Shown: positions 1 through 12,038 of the stretch, piece by piece
Numbering within the stretch: the first letter of the stretch is position 1
How the letters are laid out: every line of letters begins with the position of its first letter
Assembly (NCBI GenBank): GCA_022605425.2
Contig: CM061250.1
Coordinates: 726,001 to 790,000, forward strand
DNA length: 64,000 bases
Direction of reading: 5' to 3'
Origin: Hamiltosporidium tvaerminnensis
Lineage: Eukaryota > Microsporidia > Dubosqiidae
The notes under the pieces: model-generated
What the model was told of the DNA's origin: nothing
What the model saw: only the letters and a program-made list of their open reading frames with translations
Database searches by the model: none
Position numbers and translations under genes: made by a program

Positions 1-327
1 TAGGTTTTTAGATATTTCTTGCTGTGTATTTGAAAAATGTAGATTTTCTGATATTTTTGTGGCAAATAAATTCTACAAAATAAAGCAGCTTTTTGTTTTT
101 GGGAATAGTATTGATAAATCTGATGTTTTCGCAATACGAAATCTAAAATTTCTTTATTATTTAAATATATCACAAGCTGTTTTATTGCTGACTTTATTTA
201 TTATTTTAATAGAAAGTATTTTAAAGCTTGTAAACTTTTGATTTTTGTGAATACGATATTCCGCTAGTTTTACGAAATTTTATAAAATGGAATTCGGCCA
301 TATATTGTATTAATCACGTTTTACTTT
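1..327 (+). pseudogene. Decayed 3' end of a leucine-rich-repeat (LRR) protein gene, cut by the window edge
   Basis: The translation from about base 8 (FLDIS, then DIFVANKFYKIKQL and AIRNLKFLYYLNIS) lines up residue by residue with the C-terminal part of the LRR gene at 17829-20154 (VLDIS, DIFLPNKVYKIKEL, ALRNLNFLLHLSIS). An open stretch runs to 241. Similarity to the last 45 or so residues of that paralogue continues to about 327, but only across stops and frame changes, so the end of the gene is broken. The 5' part lies outside the window. LRR proteins bind other proteins and no specific role can be assigned. This is a paralogue of the 17.8-kb gene pointing the other way. Confidence 0.75.
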
Positions 328-1020
328 TTTATAAAAAAATGGAATGAATAGCGCAAAATATTTATTTCTTATAAATACGCAATATTAATTAAGCAATCCT
401 TATCAAAATAAATAATCACTAAAATGCCATATTTTTAAATGAAAATTGAAATTCTTATTTTATGTAGACTAGATTGAATTTAAACCTCTGTTTTAAACTC
501 TTTTTATTCTAAAACAAACAAAATACCATATTCGTTTATATATCAATATACTCAAAAAACTACATACAAAGTTATATCAGCAAAAATTCTGATCTTAAAT
601 AACTTTTTTCTTTCATTAGACGAGTTTATAAAATTTTCGCTCGCTTTACCGATACTAAGAAATTTGTTTTTTTGATGAACTTTCATTTAAACAATTTATG
701 AATTCTTTTTGAATTATGTTTTTTAGTGTTCAAGACATATTTGACAAAGGTTTTATATTAAAATGCAAAATATAAGCACCCATCATTTAGAAAACCTCAC
801 GGATTTGATTTTGTTTTTTTTAAAATAATTTTAAGATTTTGTAAAAATATAATGTAAGTATTTAATATTGCAAAAATTTAATGATTTCGGAGGAAATTGT
901 TTTTCTTAAAAATCTAATGGTGAATGCTATTACTACAAAATAAATGATTAAATTCTGATATAAAAGACAACTTATTCTGAAATCTTATATAATATATTGT
1001 TTTGAAATTAATCTAATTTA
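328..1020. other. Gene-free AT-rich DNA
   Basis: No reading frame of convincing length, repeat or RNA gene was recognised between the LRR remnant and the LINE remnant. Confidence 0.6.
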
Positions 1021-1024
1021 GGAA

Positions 1025-1440
1025 ATACTTGAGGAAAGATGAGGAATAAAAATTTCTGATTATTCGAGCCAATATATCCATATATTTTTTGACGAAAAGA
1101 GAAACAAAAAGATAATTCTGATTAGGCAAGGTATTACTACCCAAGATTTATTTAAAGTTGTTTAAACTTAAAAACGAGGAAATACAGCCTAATCGTCAAT
1201 GATTTGAGTCTTATTTATGGGTGTGGTGTAGAGATATATCATATGTGATAACCTGAGACGGAATTTCAACAATATACCATAAGATGAATCCTATATTTAT
1301 CTATGAATCTGTTGTTTTATTTTCTATCGGAATTTTTGAAAATACCAAAGCGATTGCTTTTGTTCGACAAAGAGGACTTGAATTCGAACAAAATTCTGAA
1401 GAGAACTGGAGATTGAATCCACATATATTGTAAAAGAAGT
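1025..1440 (+). mobile_element. Decayed fragment of a Dong/R4-type LINE (endonuclease end)
   Basis: Conceptual translation across several stops gives blocks shared with the C-terminal region of the two LINE copies at 35.9-36.7 and 47-50.6 kb: KKIILI followed by GITTQDLFKVV, then LIYGCGVEIYHM in shifted frame, DGISTIYHK, and a final ESVVL to RQRGL block. The 36-kb copy has VGITS, a position equivalent to IIPYVMT, TKYHKSYL and QSIVL to DRRRGL. In Dong/R4 elements this end carries a restriction-like endonuclease domain. The fragment is heavily mutated, with no intact frame, and its borders were set by where similarity fades. No target-site duplication was seen. Confidence 0.6.
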
Positions 1441-4400
1441 GAATTTATGAAAATAATATAATTCTGTGGTGTCCACCTAGTAACATGGAAGAAGATGTTT
1501 AACAAGTAAATAAAAACAACGTTAAGTCTTTTCAGGCTTAGGAACCACATTACTGAACCGAAAATACTTACACCACAAAAACCAAATTCGGTAAAAATAT
1601 GTAAAGTGGTTAGACCGATAGAAGAGAATACTAAAAAGTGTAAAACATATTTACAGAACATTTTTTCTAATATATATAATTTAGGAATTAAAATATAACA
1701 ATATTACAATTTTTGTCTTTAATATTTATATGTAATCATAAATAATCATTCGATGTGGGTTTCACGGACGATTAATACCTCAAAACTCGATACCCGTACT
1801 AAAGAAAGAGAATTTTTAACCGCGATATTTATATTATTTTTTTTACAAATACAAATAAGTGGTCTTTGAAAGCACAAAAATGATATATAGTTAAAAAAAT
1901 GGGTTTAAATATATAAGGCTAATAGTCTGAAACTTTAAATATGAGAAAAATTAAAAATGAACAAACATGAAGCTACAAATATTTGTCAATTACAAAAGAC
2001 AAGAAAATTATTATATGATAATTTATATTTAATTTCTTCCGAACCTTAGAGGTTGGAACTTAAAGCTGGGATTAATTTTTCTACTTCAATATTTCACTTA
2101 TTAAATTTCTTTCCCTTAATATATTTTTATAGCCGCATTAAATGCTGTCTTTACATTTTTAAATCCGAATCTTTATTTATGTTTATTTTCATACACTTCA
2201 AATGGGGAAACTATAAAGAATGAAAAGTAAAATATTTTTAATAGTTCTAACACCATATTCTTCGTTAGTTGCTTGCTTGGTTCCCATAAAAGTTCTATAG
2301 GTCATTTGGGCATTTTGTGGTCTTCAACAAGACTCAAGATACTCATCCGAGATCCAATAGCATTAGATTTTGACTCAAAACACTATAATCGAACGAAAAA
2401 GGTTAGCATATATTTTGAGAACTATAAATTGAATACAATCATTATTTATTGGTATTTTCGGCTTACCTGTGTGGATTTATGCAAGTGGCTGCTATGTTAT
2501 TTCGATTATCACATATGAGATAATCCACAAAAAAAGGGAGCTAAAACTTGACTATAAAGTTGTAATTATTTGTTTTCCTTTTTAATATATAAAGCAAAGT
2601 ATTTAGAAGTAATTTTGACTCCCGTATATACAACCTATTCAATTTCTTATAGAAAATATAGATGCGGGCTTTATACGGAATGCAAAAATCAGTTTAAAAA
2701 TGTGATCTTACTTTAATTTCGTTCTTCTTTCTCAAGCATTTCTTAAACCTCGCAAAATACGATTTTTTTTGTATATCTAAATTTGTGTTAGTAAAAAATA
2801 ACGGAGAAAGGCCTATCTATCCGTCTCGTTTTTTCGCTTATAAAATGTATCTTTTGTATTATTCTGCACCTATTGTCTAAATCTACAATTAAATTGCTAA
2901 TCTTTTTTTCAATCTCCAATTCCTAAGTAAGTTTACAAGAAATAAAAAATTACAGTTCTGAATGAAAATTTAATGTTTTTTTGGCTTTTCTTTATAATGT
3001 GTACTAATAATCTTTGAATTTGAGCTAAATACAAGTTTTAATGCATATTTCATATTTTATTATCAAGTAAAGTTTTATAAAAAACTTTAAATGTCCTTTT
3101 TTATTGATATATGTCTATAAAATCTACTCTAGTACAATATTTACGAATCAAGAAAAAAAATCAGTATTTTTTTTAAAAAGTAACATTTATTTTGTATCTA
3201 TATTCTACAATCATCCTATATATGCCTAATAAAATTTCAACATACATTTAATAGCAAATAAAATCAAAACAATTTCGTTATCATTTTATCTCCATTTTTC
3301 TAATTTTAAAATTGCAAGAAAAAAAATTACTTCGTTTCCATTGATACATACCTAAATATATTTCTACATATCAATATGATAGAAAAAAGGTGTGATTATC
3401 CATAAATAATATTTAATTTCCTATTTTTAGCATTGTAGGTATATGGCTTACTATTCATAGAAGAAACAAATGAATCTGGAAGAAATAACTGCCCAGAACA
3501 TAACTTTCTAAGATCTCTCTGAGTTTTGATAATTGTTATAAAACATTTAACTTTGACTTTATATATTGTTTTGATACTATAAAAAACACGAAAAGTCTAT
3601 TCCAAGTTAATTCGCGTTATAACTAGGACCAGACGTTTCTTCAAATAGGAATATTTTTTTCCTAAAGTACTATTGAATTGAATAATATAAATTTATTGTG
3701 GTTTATGAAGCTTTTTTAGAATATTAAAAAATAATAATTTCCATATTTGTTCGGTATGAAATTTTTCATTTTTTATAAATTCTTTACATTTTATTTATTT
3801 TGTTTTAAAGTTAAACCTTTATACATTAAATCATTTGAGATTCATAGGAGTTTGATTCTCTGAATCAATAAAACTGCGAATTACAAAGAAACAAAAATAT
3901 AAAGTTGTGTCTGAATTTTTACTAAAATTTGGAATATCATTTATTAAGAAATTTTCATTTTCAATAGTAAGTGTTTTATAGAACAAAATCTATTGCAAGC
4001 AAAACTTTAACCTCTTTCGCGGCCTAAAATGCTTGTGTAGTTTGGAACACCCTTTTTTAAAACCTTTTAAAATAATGCCTTTGTGTTCTATTTATTTCTC
4101 ATTTGATTGATATCATCTCTCGGTATCAAACTTTACCAATTTCACTATTCATACCACCTTAACAATTTATTCGTAAAAAATAACTTAGTACGTGTTTAAT
4201 GTGAACTTTAATCAAATTAAATTTATTTAGATTTTTTTTACTTTGTTTCTGGGCTTGTTTTGTTAACCTTTGCAACTAAAAAGTACTATAAACTTGTAGA
4301 TATCTCCACTAGACTACTTCGAGAACGTATAATTTTCTTTATAGCTTTAATTTTTTTAAACTTTTCTTTGTAAATCCACATTTCATATATAAATAAATAT

Positions 4401-5486
4401 ATAATAACTACAATGTCAAAGAAAATTGGTTTTAAAAACAGATGAGAAAATTAAAAACAAGCAGAATTTTTAAATTCATTAACTATATAATATTGTATGA
4501 ATTAGATCGATAAATCAATATAAATGATCAGTATTACTGGATTCCTAGTGTTATCAAACATATACGTATATAGTCAATATGAATGAAACGAAAAAAGACC
4601 TCAAAGTCAGTTAAAATTCTTTTAATTTTTTTTTGCTAACTTCGAAGTCCGGCGAAAATGAAGCCAATAAAGCCCATGTTTTTAGATTAACTTCTTGATG
4701 CATTCTTTACCGGACTAATTCCCAAGCTAACATAGAATACTTCGTGGTAAAAAACGCCTGGAGAGGTTTCTTGCGTAAATCAGAGTATAAAAATAATATC
4801 AGCAAAAAAATTGTATAGACGATATTAAAATTAAACTCGAGGATTTAAACAATGTTTTTGCAAGCTTATAGCAAAGCAGCACATAACTAAAAAAGAAATC
4901 ATGGTTTTTTTAGACAACCAGGCAATAAAAAGTTACGTTTTGTAAGCATATTTACTAGAAACGAAGCTCGTATGATCATGTTTAATTAAAATACGTCTTA
5001 TGGTTTATTTAGATGAAAAAGAAAAGAATTAACACTAGACTCTAAAGATTCCCTCTAATGTGCATGGCTAGTCAACTTACTTAAAATTTTACAACTAATA
5101 TAATAGCTGATACTAGCGTGGCACATAGAAAAGTTGCTGGTGATTAGCCTGGAATTTTTAAAACCATAATCAAAAGATTTTTATGAATCAAAATAGAATT
5201 GAAGATCATTTATTCTTCATTTAGAGATAAAGTTTTATAAACACTTAAACTCAAATAAGAAGACTAAGGACTTATTTAAACTCTTTTTGTACCAGAAAGT
5301 TGATCACGAGTTATTTTGCTGACTAATAAGTTTAAGTAAAAAAATATTGAAGTAAATATAAAAATATTTAAAATTGTGTCTAAACCTAAAGCTTATGTGA
5401 ACATATTTTTTTACTGGTAAATATTACTATAATATTATAGAGGCTTTTTTACAAAGAAATTTTACAATTTTACTATTTACCAAATT
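1441..5486. other. Gene-free AT-rich DNA, about 4 kb
   Basis: Only short, compositionally ordinary open frames occur, for example 2273-2518 on the plus strand, and none resembles a known protein. A slightly less AT-rich stretch at about 4630-5150 may be decayed coding DNA, but no family was recognised in it. Confidence 0.5.
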
Positions 5487-5497
5487 CTCAGAGTATA
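5487..5497. repeat. Left target-site duplication of retroposon copy A (11 bp)
   Basis: ctcagagtata here is repeated exactly at 6240-6250, on the other side of the element. Confidence 0.8.
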
Positions 5498-6239
5498 CTG
5501 TAAATGTACTTTATTTAAAAGTATCACATCTTTTATAAAACAGTGGCAAGTGTTATATTTGTTTTCATGATATTAACGCAGTTCTAGGTTTAACATAAAT
5601 AACTGCTACTCCAAAACTCCATAAGTAACCCCTGCGATACCTACGTCCCAAAGCTTTTCATCTACCAGGTGTGTAGAACCTAATTAATAGGCGAGGCAGT
5701 TGCCCGGAGTTCTTAATGTCCGTTGCAGGGAGTGTGATCGAAGGCCGAAGCCCCCCCTGGGCTCCCCCCAAGACTATGCAGCATTCTCACTTACTCTACA
5801 CTTTCTGAACCCAATAAACTTCTAGCTAAGATATATTTGAGAGATTTACATGAGCTCAACCTAGACAGGGCAATGTCATACCAACAGGTATAACATGCTA
5901 CTTAGCTTTCCTGGCTTTAATAGGTTTTTTGTTTTATATCTCCCAGGCGCTAAGTCTTCTTACCCGAGTGAGAAAGGCTAGGTTTCCATGTTTTTACATG
6001 GCAATTACCTACATGTTCAGCTACGGTCTGCAATCTGGTTACATAAAAAACTACAAATAAATTTGTTGAAAAAGTTTCTCCATTTCTTAGACCTCTTCTC
6101 GTCATAACAACTCCCATGGAACAACCGAAGATGTAGTGTGGTTTTATTCCTACCAAAAATCCAAACAATGATCTCACACCAGTTTTACACACTCATTGCC
6201 AAGCAGAAAGTTTTTTATGTGGTTATCCTCCCTCCACCC
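5498..6239 (-). mobile_element. 0.73-kb non-LTR retroposon (SINE-like), copy A
   Basis: About 740 bp, nearly identical to copies B (28918-29643) and C (54355-55092), and related to the decayed copies at 6605-7335 and 46299-46990. Read on the minus strand it starts GTGGAGGG and ends GATGTGATACTTTTAAA plus a short variable tail. It is flanked by an exact 11-bp direct repeat, as expected of target-primed reverse transcription. There are no terminal inverted repeats. The family is far more GC-rich than the flanks and has a GGCUUCGGCC hairpin in its core. A short open frame, 6192 down to 5950, is shared by all fresh copies. No reverse transcriptase is encoded, so the element is probably non-autonomous, perhaps mobilised by the Dong/R4 LINE. 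No clear tRNA, 5S or 7SL ancestry was seen. Confidence 0.85.
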
Positions 6240-6250
6240 CTCAGAGTATA
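6240..6250. repeat. Right target-site duplication of retroposon copy A (11 bp)
   Basis: Exact copy of 5487-5497. Confidence 0.8.
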
Positions 6251-6312
6251 ATCTATTAAATTCATTAAAATAACATTTCTTTTTTATTTAAATATCAGTT
6301 TTTATAAAGGTT

Positions 6313-6343
6313 TAGTGGTGGAGGGAGGATAGCACATAAAAAA
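6313..6343 (+). repeat. Orphan 5' tip of the 0.73-kb retroposon
   Basis: About 28 bp (ggtggagggaggata, then cacataaaaaa) match the 5' terminus of the retroposon in the opposite orientation to copy A. Together with 6210-6239 this makes an imperfect inverted repeat around a 75-bp spacer. The sequence after it does not follow the element. Confidence 0.6.
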
Positions 6344-6604
6344 ATAATAGAAATATGGGGGTTTGAAAAATTTATTGAAAGTAAGGGGGTACGTAAATAT
6401 ATTAAGAATAAAGGTGAGATACAGGAAATAAGGTGTGCCTTTTATCAGCGAAAGATAATTTAAAAATATCTATCTAAGAATATTTAACAAAGAAGCGTCT
6501 CTCTTTAAAGGTATGAGACTAAAGAAATGTTTTCCAAATATAATGAACTCGAACCCCACCTTAATTATAATTTCTTTATTTTCGTCAATACGATTTATTT
6601 TGTA

Positions 6605-7335
6605 AGTGGATAAAGAATCACAACATAAAAACCCATCTTCTTAGTATTAAGTATGTGAAACGGGTGGAAAATGATTGTTGTGATTTTAGATTGGAAAGAA
6701 ATTACATTGCATTTTCTGTTGTCTATGAGGTTTGTATGAAGAGGATGAGAACCTCTTCATAGTGGCGAAATTTTTTCTACAAATCATTTTTGTGTTTTTT
6801 ATGCAAAGATCGGAGATCCAGCTGAAAATGTAAGTAATTACCATGTATAAGCATTGAATTCTAGCCTTGCATAATCGGCTTGGAAGACTTAGCCCGTGGG
6901 AGATATAAATATAAAATTCTTTAAATCCAGGAAATATAAGTAGCAGGTTATACCCGTAGGTATTTCATTGACCTGTTTAGGTGGACCCATGTAAGTCTCT
7001 GAAATATATCTTGGCTAGATGTATATTGGGTTCAGAAAGTGTAGAGTATATGAGAATAATACATAGTCTAGGGGGAAGCCTATGGTTGGTTTCGGTGTAC
7101 TATCACATTTCATTTCATGGACAATGACGAGCACCAGGCAACCGCCTCGCTTATTAATTAGGTTCTACACACCTGATAGATGAAAGCTTTGGGACCTAGG
7201 TATCCTAGAGGGTACCGATAGAGTATTAGGAGTAGCTGTTATTTTTGTTAAACCTAGAACTGTTTAAATGTCATGAAAATAAATCTAACACTTGCCTCTT
7301 TGTTGAAAAAGATGTGATATTTTTTAAAATAAATA
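6605..7335 (+). mobile_element. Old, diverged copy of the 0.73-kb retroposon (copy A2)
   Basis: Collinear with the reverse complement of copies A, B and C over the whole length. It starts at gtggata and runs through recognisable blocks (tatgtgaaac, ttttttatgcaaagat, agcaggttatacc, ggttctacacacctg, aacctagaactg) to gatgtgatattttttaaa. It carries many substitutions and small indels, and the GC-rich hairpin and the short open frame are destroyed. No target-site duplication remains visible. It lies tail-out next to copy A, so the family has inserted here at least twice, at very different times. Confidence 0.8.
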
Positions 7336-8672
7336 TAAGTTTCGTGTAATATTTTAATACTATTAATTCTTTAAGCATTTGAGCATGCTTATTTTTATAA
7401 AATATAAAATAATAGACTCAAAAACAATAAAATATGAACTTTAAAAAAGATACTTAACAACTTCTATAGAAGAAATTCCCCAAGATATACTCTATTATTT
7501 TGTAGACTAAATATTATACTGACATCGGTAAAAATTAAGAATAAGCAAAGATAGATACATACAAATTCTAAACTCTAGGCTGTATATATTTCACTAGGAA
7601 TTTCTAAAAGAGGGTCATGTGTAAAAACCAAGGAACGAATTACAAGTAAATCGCGCAATATAAGCCATATATAAATATTATAGATGAAAATAGAAAAACT
7701 CTGATTGCCTTGATACAAATTTATATGTCAATCACCCGAATACTTATTTTAGCAGAACAAATATTACATACTTTAAATACCAAAAAAGCGATTGGTTGTT
7801 TAGATAAAATCCAAGGTGATTTAGACATAAAATAAATTTTTATTAGCCTTCTAACACGATATTATTATAAGAAAATTTAATTTTCAATAGAACTTAAAAT
7901 GGATTGTATTATTTATAACTTCAAAGTATATCTTTTCAGAGATAGGAAAAAGCAAATCTTGCGGATTAGTAGAATGAATATATAACATAAGAAGAAGTTT
8001 TTGCTTCCAAAAGCGAAGAAATTTTAGGTTAATTGAGGCTAATGCATATGACTCAAGATGAAAGTTTTAGATTCTGATCTCGGAACATAGGAGTGTTGAG
8101 TATGCTCTCTATTACCCATGTTTTGCCAAATAAAATCAAAATCCACTGTTTTTATAGGATTTATTGCTAATTCAAAACATTTAATTACAAAAAGTATCCA
8201 ATAATTATCTAATGCTACCAAATTCTTTATCTTTTGTAATGAAACATATGGAATACATATATTCTAATAACCAAAAAATAGAAATCGTTTCGTTTGTTGG
8301 TTGAATTTCTTCAGGTCTATACTGTTATAAATTCGGTGCAAAATAAAAGCAAAGCACCACATTTAAAATAATATCATATGCATGTATGAATGGGAAATTT
8401 AACACAAAAAATGGCAAATATTCGCAAAAAACTTTTTATGAAACTCTAAAAAAAATATTTTTGATCGAAAACGATTTGCTTGTATATACTTTTTGCGTCT
8501 GCTAGAATTTTAGTTGATGTTGTTTCTAAAAAGTTTAATTGCTGGTTTTTTTATTTGCTATCGCGGAATAGCTTTTTTGACCGGTAATTTGTTTTTTAGA
8601 ACTAAAATATAATTTAAAGTATAGTTGTAGATTCAATTCGGTTTTTGTACTTTTTTGAACAAAAAAGTCGGC
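7336..8672. other. Gene-free AT-rich DNA
   Basis: No supported gene or repeat. The short minus-strand frame at 8039-8221 has no recognisable features. Confidence 0.55.
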
Positions 8673-8935
8673 CCTTTCTGCATTTATTTATTCATCCTTG
8701 GCACCACAGCCCTGTGCGAGCCTTGGCTTCTATTAGAAATACCGCCCACCGATCTGTTTCCAGTGGGGTTGTTTACTCATTGGGTTTAGTAACAGGTAGT
8801 TTTAAAGGGTGGGTTGTTAGCCCTACGCCTAACCTCATATAGGATCAGTCCCTTTTAGTCGCCTCTTAGGACAAGCAGAGAATACTCCAAACCAATTCTG
8901 CTCCCGGCATGGTGGGAATCCTGTCTGAATTATTG
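8673..8935 (+). repeat. RTE-like/SINE-like repeat, copy 1
   Basis: About 260 bp matching 22440-22672 in the same orientation. Shared blocks include attcatcctt, accgcccaccg, ttttaaagg, gttagccctacgcc, ggatcagt, agtcgcctct, gacaagcagagaatactcca and tgctc. The box agtcgcctcttaggacaagcag resembles, from memory, a conserved segment near the 3' end of RTE-family retroposons of arthropods. That assignment is tentative. The two copies differ at many sites, so they are old. The short open frame 8645-8842 inside it is not a credible gene. Confidence 0.6.
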
Positions 8936-10913
8936 GTGTAAATATTCCGTTGCACATCGATATTTTAGTAAAAAGAAAATCATTGATTTCATATGTCAAC
9001 TCATTCAAAAATTGGTTAATACGCGAAGTATTTTACTTTTAAATAGACCCATATTTTTGTAAAATCCGAAGTTGTTAAGTGCTTTTAAGACAAATTTTAA
9101 CCACCTGTCCTGCATAGAGGAAGCAGTTGAAAAAAATGTTAAGGCTTTTTTATCTGCTTTGGTTTTATTCATATTGTAGGTATCTCATTTTAAAATTGTC
9201 TTTGCCTCTAAAATTTTTTTTAACTCCAACCAATTATTTTACAAGTTTTTTAAAAAATTAAATTTACTATAATAGTTTCATTTTTAGGAAATATCGGTTT
9301 TTATAAACTGAAAAGGTATCGATCTGATAGCTATTGATACTTACTTTGTATTAAAACTTCATGAGAAATTTCTTCTATAGTCTAATGTTTTATTCTTCTG
9401 TAATAATTCATATATTTTGAGTCCTAAGACCGTGATATTATTCTTGTGCCGATTATTTTTCATTCCTTTCTTTGGAACAGATTAAGAAAATGTAAAATTA
9501 TATTTAAAATTAAAACGATTGCAGAAAAATATCTTGGAGATTTCGAAAATCTATTGTGGTGCCTAATAAAGAATGGAATCAGACAATAAGATTTCCAAAT
9601 AATTATATGTATAAGAATTGAATGGTGATTGTTGTATCTAATGGTTTTTCTAAAAGTTTGAAATTTATGTTAAAAGATTGCCATAGTTATCTAATATGAT
9701 TTCCAAAAGAATGTAACTCGTTTTAATCGGTAAAAAAGCCTTAAAATCAATATCAAAGTCGGAACAAGATAGAATCAAAGTATACAAGAATATCACCAAA
9801 AAGCAATTAAAAAATTAAATATAGACGATTTGGTACAGAAGAAAAAAGTTTATTTGAGCAAAACTTAAAATAGAATATTAAAGTTCCTAATATGGAGAAT
9901 CATAGTGGGATCACCATTGTTGATATTACAGAATGATTCGCTATCGAAAAGACGATTATAGTAAGCTACATATAGCATTTTTATATCATGAGTTTTATAA
10001 AAACCAAAAATTTTATTTTTTTAATTTTGGAATAAATATGTTGGAAGATTTTTAAATTTTCGCGTCTAAAGATCAGAAAATGCAACCGACATATAGCTTT
10101 CTAAATATTAAAAACATTAGAAATACGATTAAAACGAAAAAAAACCTTCTTATATCACGCTTTTTATATCGGCATCATTTCGTTTTAATGATGGTTTTAG
10201 GTTTTTTTTCCATTTCTTTTATCAAATGAAATTTTTTTTATAATTAAACTGAATTCGGAAGCGTCATAACAAAAAAGGAAAATAATTCGGGTGCTTAAAT
10301 CAAGTATCAATATGTTTTCCGATTTAAAGTTTCAATGCCAAATTGTAAAAAGTTTGCTAAACCGGATATAAACAATAGCTACAAATATATATTATCAGTT
10401 AGTTTTAATGTAGGCTTAAGTAATAAAGTGGAATAATAAAAAAAAGTTATAAATTTTTTGATTTTAGAAAATATAAAAAAGAAATTCGAAATTTCTCTTT
10501 AGTAGAATTGTTAATATACAAAAGAATACACTATCTAACTTTTAATACACATAAAGATAATATCATTCAAGAATATTATATGAAGCTTTTTATGGAAAAA
10601 TGTAAAAGATGTGGGTTAAATAAATTCCAATTGTGAATTATTATTTTAGATAATAATTGCTTGAACTATAACTTCAAGATTTTTAAAAAAATATATTAAT
10701 AGTTTTTAACCGAATTTACAGCCTTTTCCGTTGTTATAACTAATTTTTTATTTTTGTTAATCCTTTTTTAATTGAAAATCTATTAATATTGCTATATTAG
10801 GTCTTTTTTTCTTTTTTTAGATTAAAATTTCCAGATATAAATGAATTAAATTTTCTTTTTTGGAAATCAATTTTTTAAAAAAATATATATAATTAAAAAA
10901 TAATTCAAATAAT
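8936..10913. other. Gene-free AT-rich DNA
   Basis: No supported gene, RNA or repeat was found in this 2-kb stretch upstream of the orphan gene. Confidence 0.55.
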
Positions 10914-12038
10914 ATGATAAATATAAAGAACTCGAAAAAAAATGTTTTCATATGTTTTATAAGCATTTACTGTAGTTTAATGGAAAACAAAGATATTATA
11001 GTTGATAGGAATATGAATTGCGATATATTTAAAGATACTTTTAATGAGAAAATAATAAATATTTCAAGTGGTTCCTTTGATGAACCTAAAGGTTGTTATA
11101 AAACTGCGATTTCTACACGATCTATGAAAAATACCGAGTTATTTCGATTTTTAGGAGAATTAGAACCCGAAGATATGTCAAATTCATATGTACTAATTCT
11201 TTCTTTAAAAATTGAAAATAAAGAATGCAATTATATTGTTAATATTATAGAAAAAATTGATAAAATTGTTGCTATTATGAATAAAGATCCGAAAACAAAT
11301 AAAAACAAACTTGAATGTGGGTTGAAAACGGAGATGCTATATCTTAAAACAATCTATCATGATTTTTCATACATAAATAATTTGTCTGTCAGTGAAAAAA
11401 TCGAATATATCGCCAAAAATTTTACAATCGAAAATGAAAATCTTGCTTCAACTGATACAATATATTTATTGGTAAATAAAAAGATGGATCTATCTGAAAG
11501 ATGTGGATTATGCCATTTATTGAATCAATACTTTGAAAGTTTTGGAAAGCAAAATAGGTATTTATACATCTTAATGGAAAATATAACTCAGAAAAAACCA
11601 AAAAAAATCGTGGATTTTATAAGCGAAAAAAAAGATGACATTCATATTTCATTTTTTATTTTTAATTTTAAAAATCTCGTGTATGATTTGAATACTAAAT
11701 CAAATGTTAAAAAACCTACGTTTTCATACAATAAAAAATTTCATTCTATATTGATGTGTTCTTATTGGGAAGATAAAAAACCTAAAACCAGATTTCTTTA
11801 TATCGGATTCGAAATATTGCTTAATAATATGACAAGACCGAAAAAAATTTATGAAATTGAAATAAAAGAAAATAATACATCTCATATATCTAAAGAAAAC
11901 CCCATAATATTTAAACATCGTGTAAATCTTGTTTTCTTTTACGATTATCTTGTTGAATGCAGTTATATTTCATACGATGAAAAAAATCCGGCTATTCGAA
12001 TCAAAATGCTCGATTTTTTATCATTAAAATGGTTTTAA
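10914..12038 (+). CDS. Orphan protein with probable signal peptide, 374 aa
   Basis: I do not recognise this protein. The frame is long and uninterrupted, unlike everything within several kb. The first ATG is followed by a basic stretch (KNSKK) and a hydrophobic segment of about 13 residues (VFICFISIYCSL), which fits a signal peptide or a single anchor. A second ATG (10980, MENKDII) would remove it. The rest is Lys-, Asn- and Ile-rich, as AT bias dictates, and mostly hydrophilic with no further clear membrane segment. A few cysteines (RCGLC around residues 196-200) are spread through the chain. No catalytic motif, repeat or coiled coil is evident. No C-rich box lies before the ATG. It could be a secreted or surface protein of a lineage-specific microsporidian family. 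That is an inference from the N terminus only. Confidence 0.75.
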   Translation: MINIKNSKKNVFICFISIYCSLMENKDIIVDRNMNCDIFKDTFNEKIINISSGSFDEPKGCYKTAISTRSMKNTELFRFLGELEPEDMSNSYVLILSLKIENKECNYIVNIIEKIDKIVAIMNKDPKTNKNKLECGLKTEMLYLKTIYHDFSYINNLSVSEKIEYIAKNFTIENENLASTDTIYLLVNKKMDLSERCGLCHLLNQYFESFGKQNRYLYILMENITQKKPKKIVDFISEKKDDIHISFFIFNFKNLVYDLNTKSNVKKPTFSYNKKFHSILMCSYWEDKKPKTRFLYIGFEILLNNMTRPKKIYEIEIKENNTSHISKENPIIFKHRVNLVFFYDYLVECSYISYDEKNPAIRIKMLDFLSLKWF

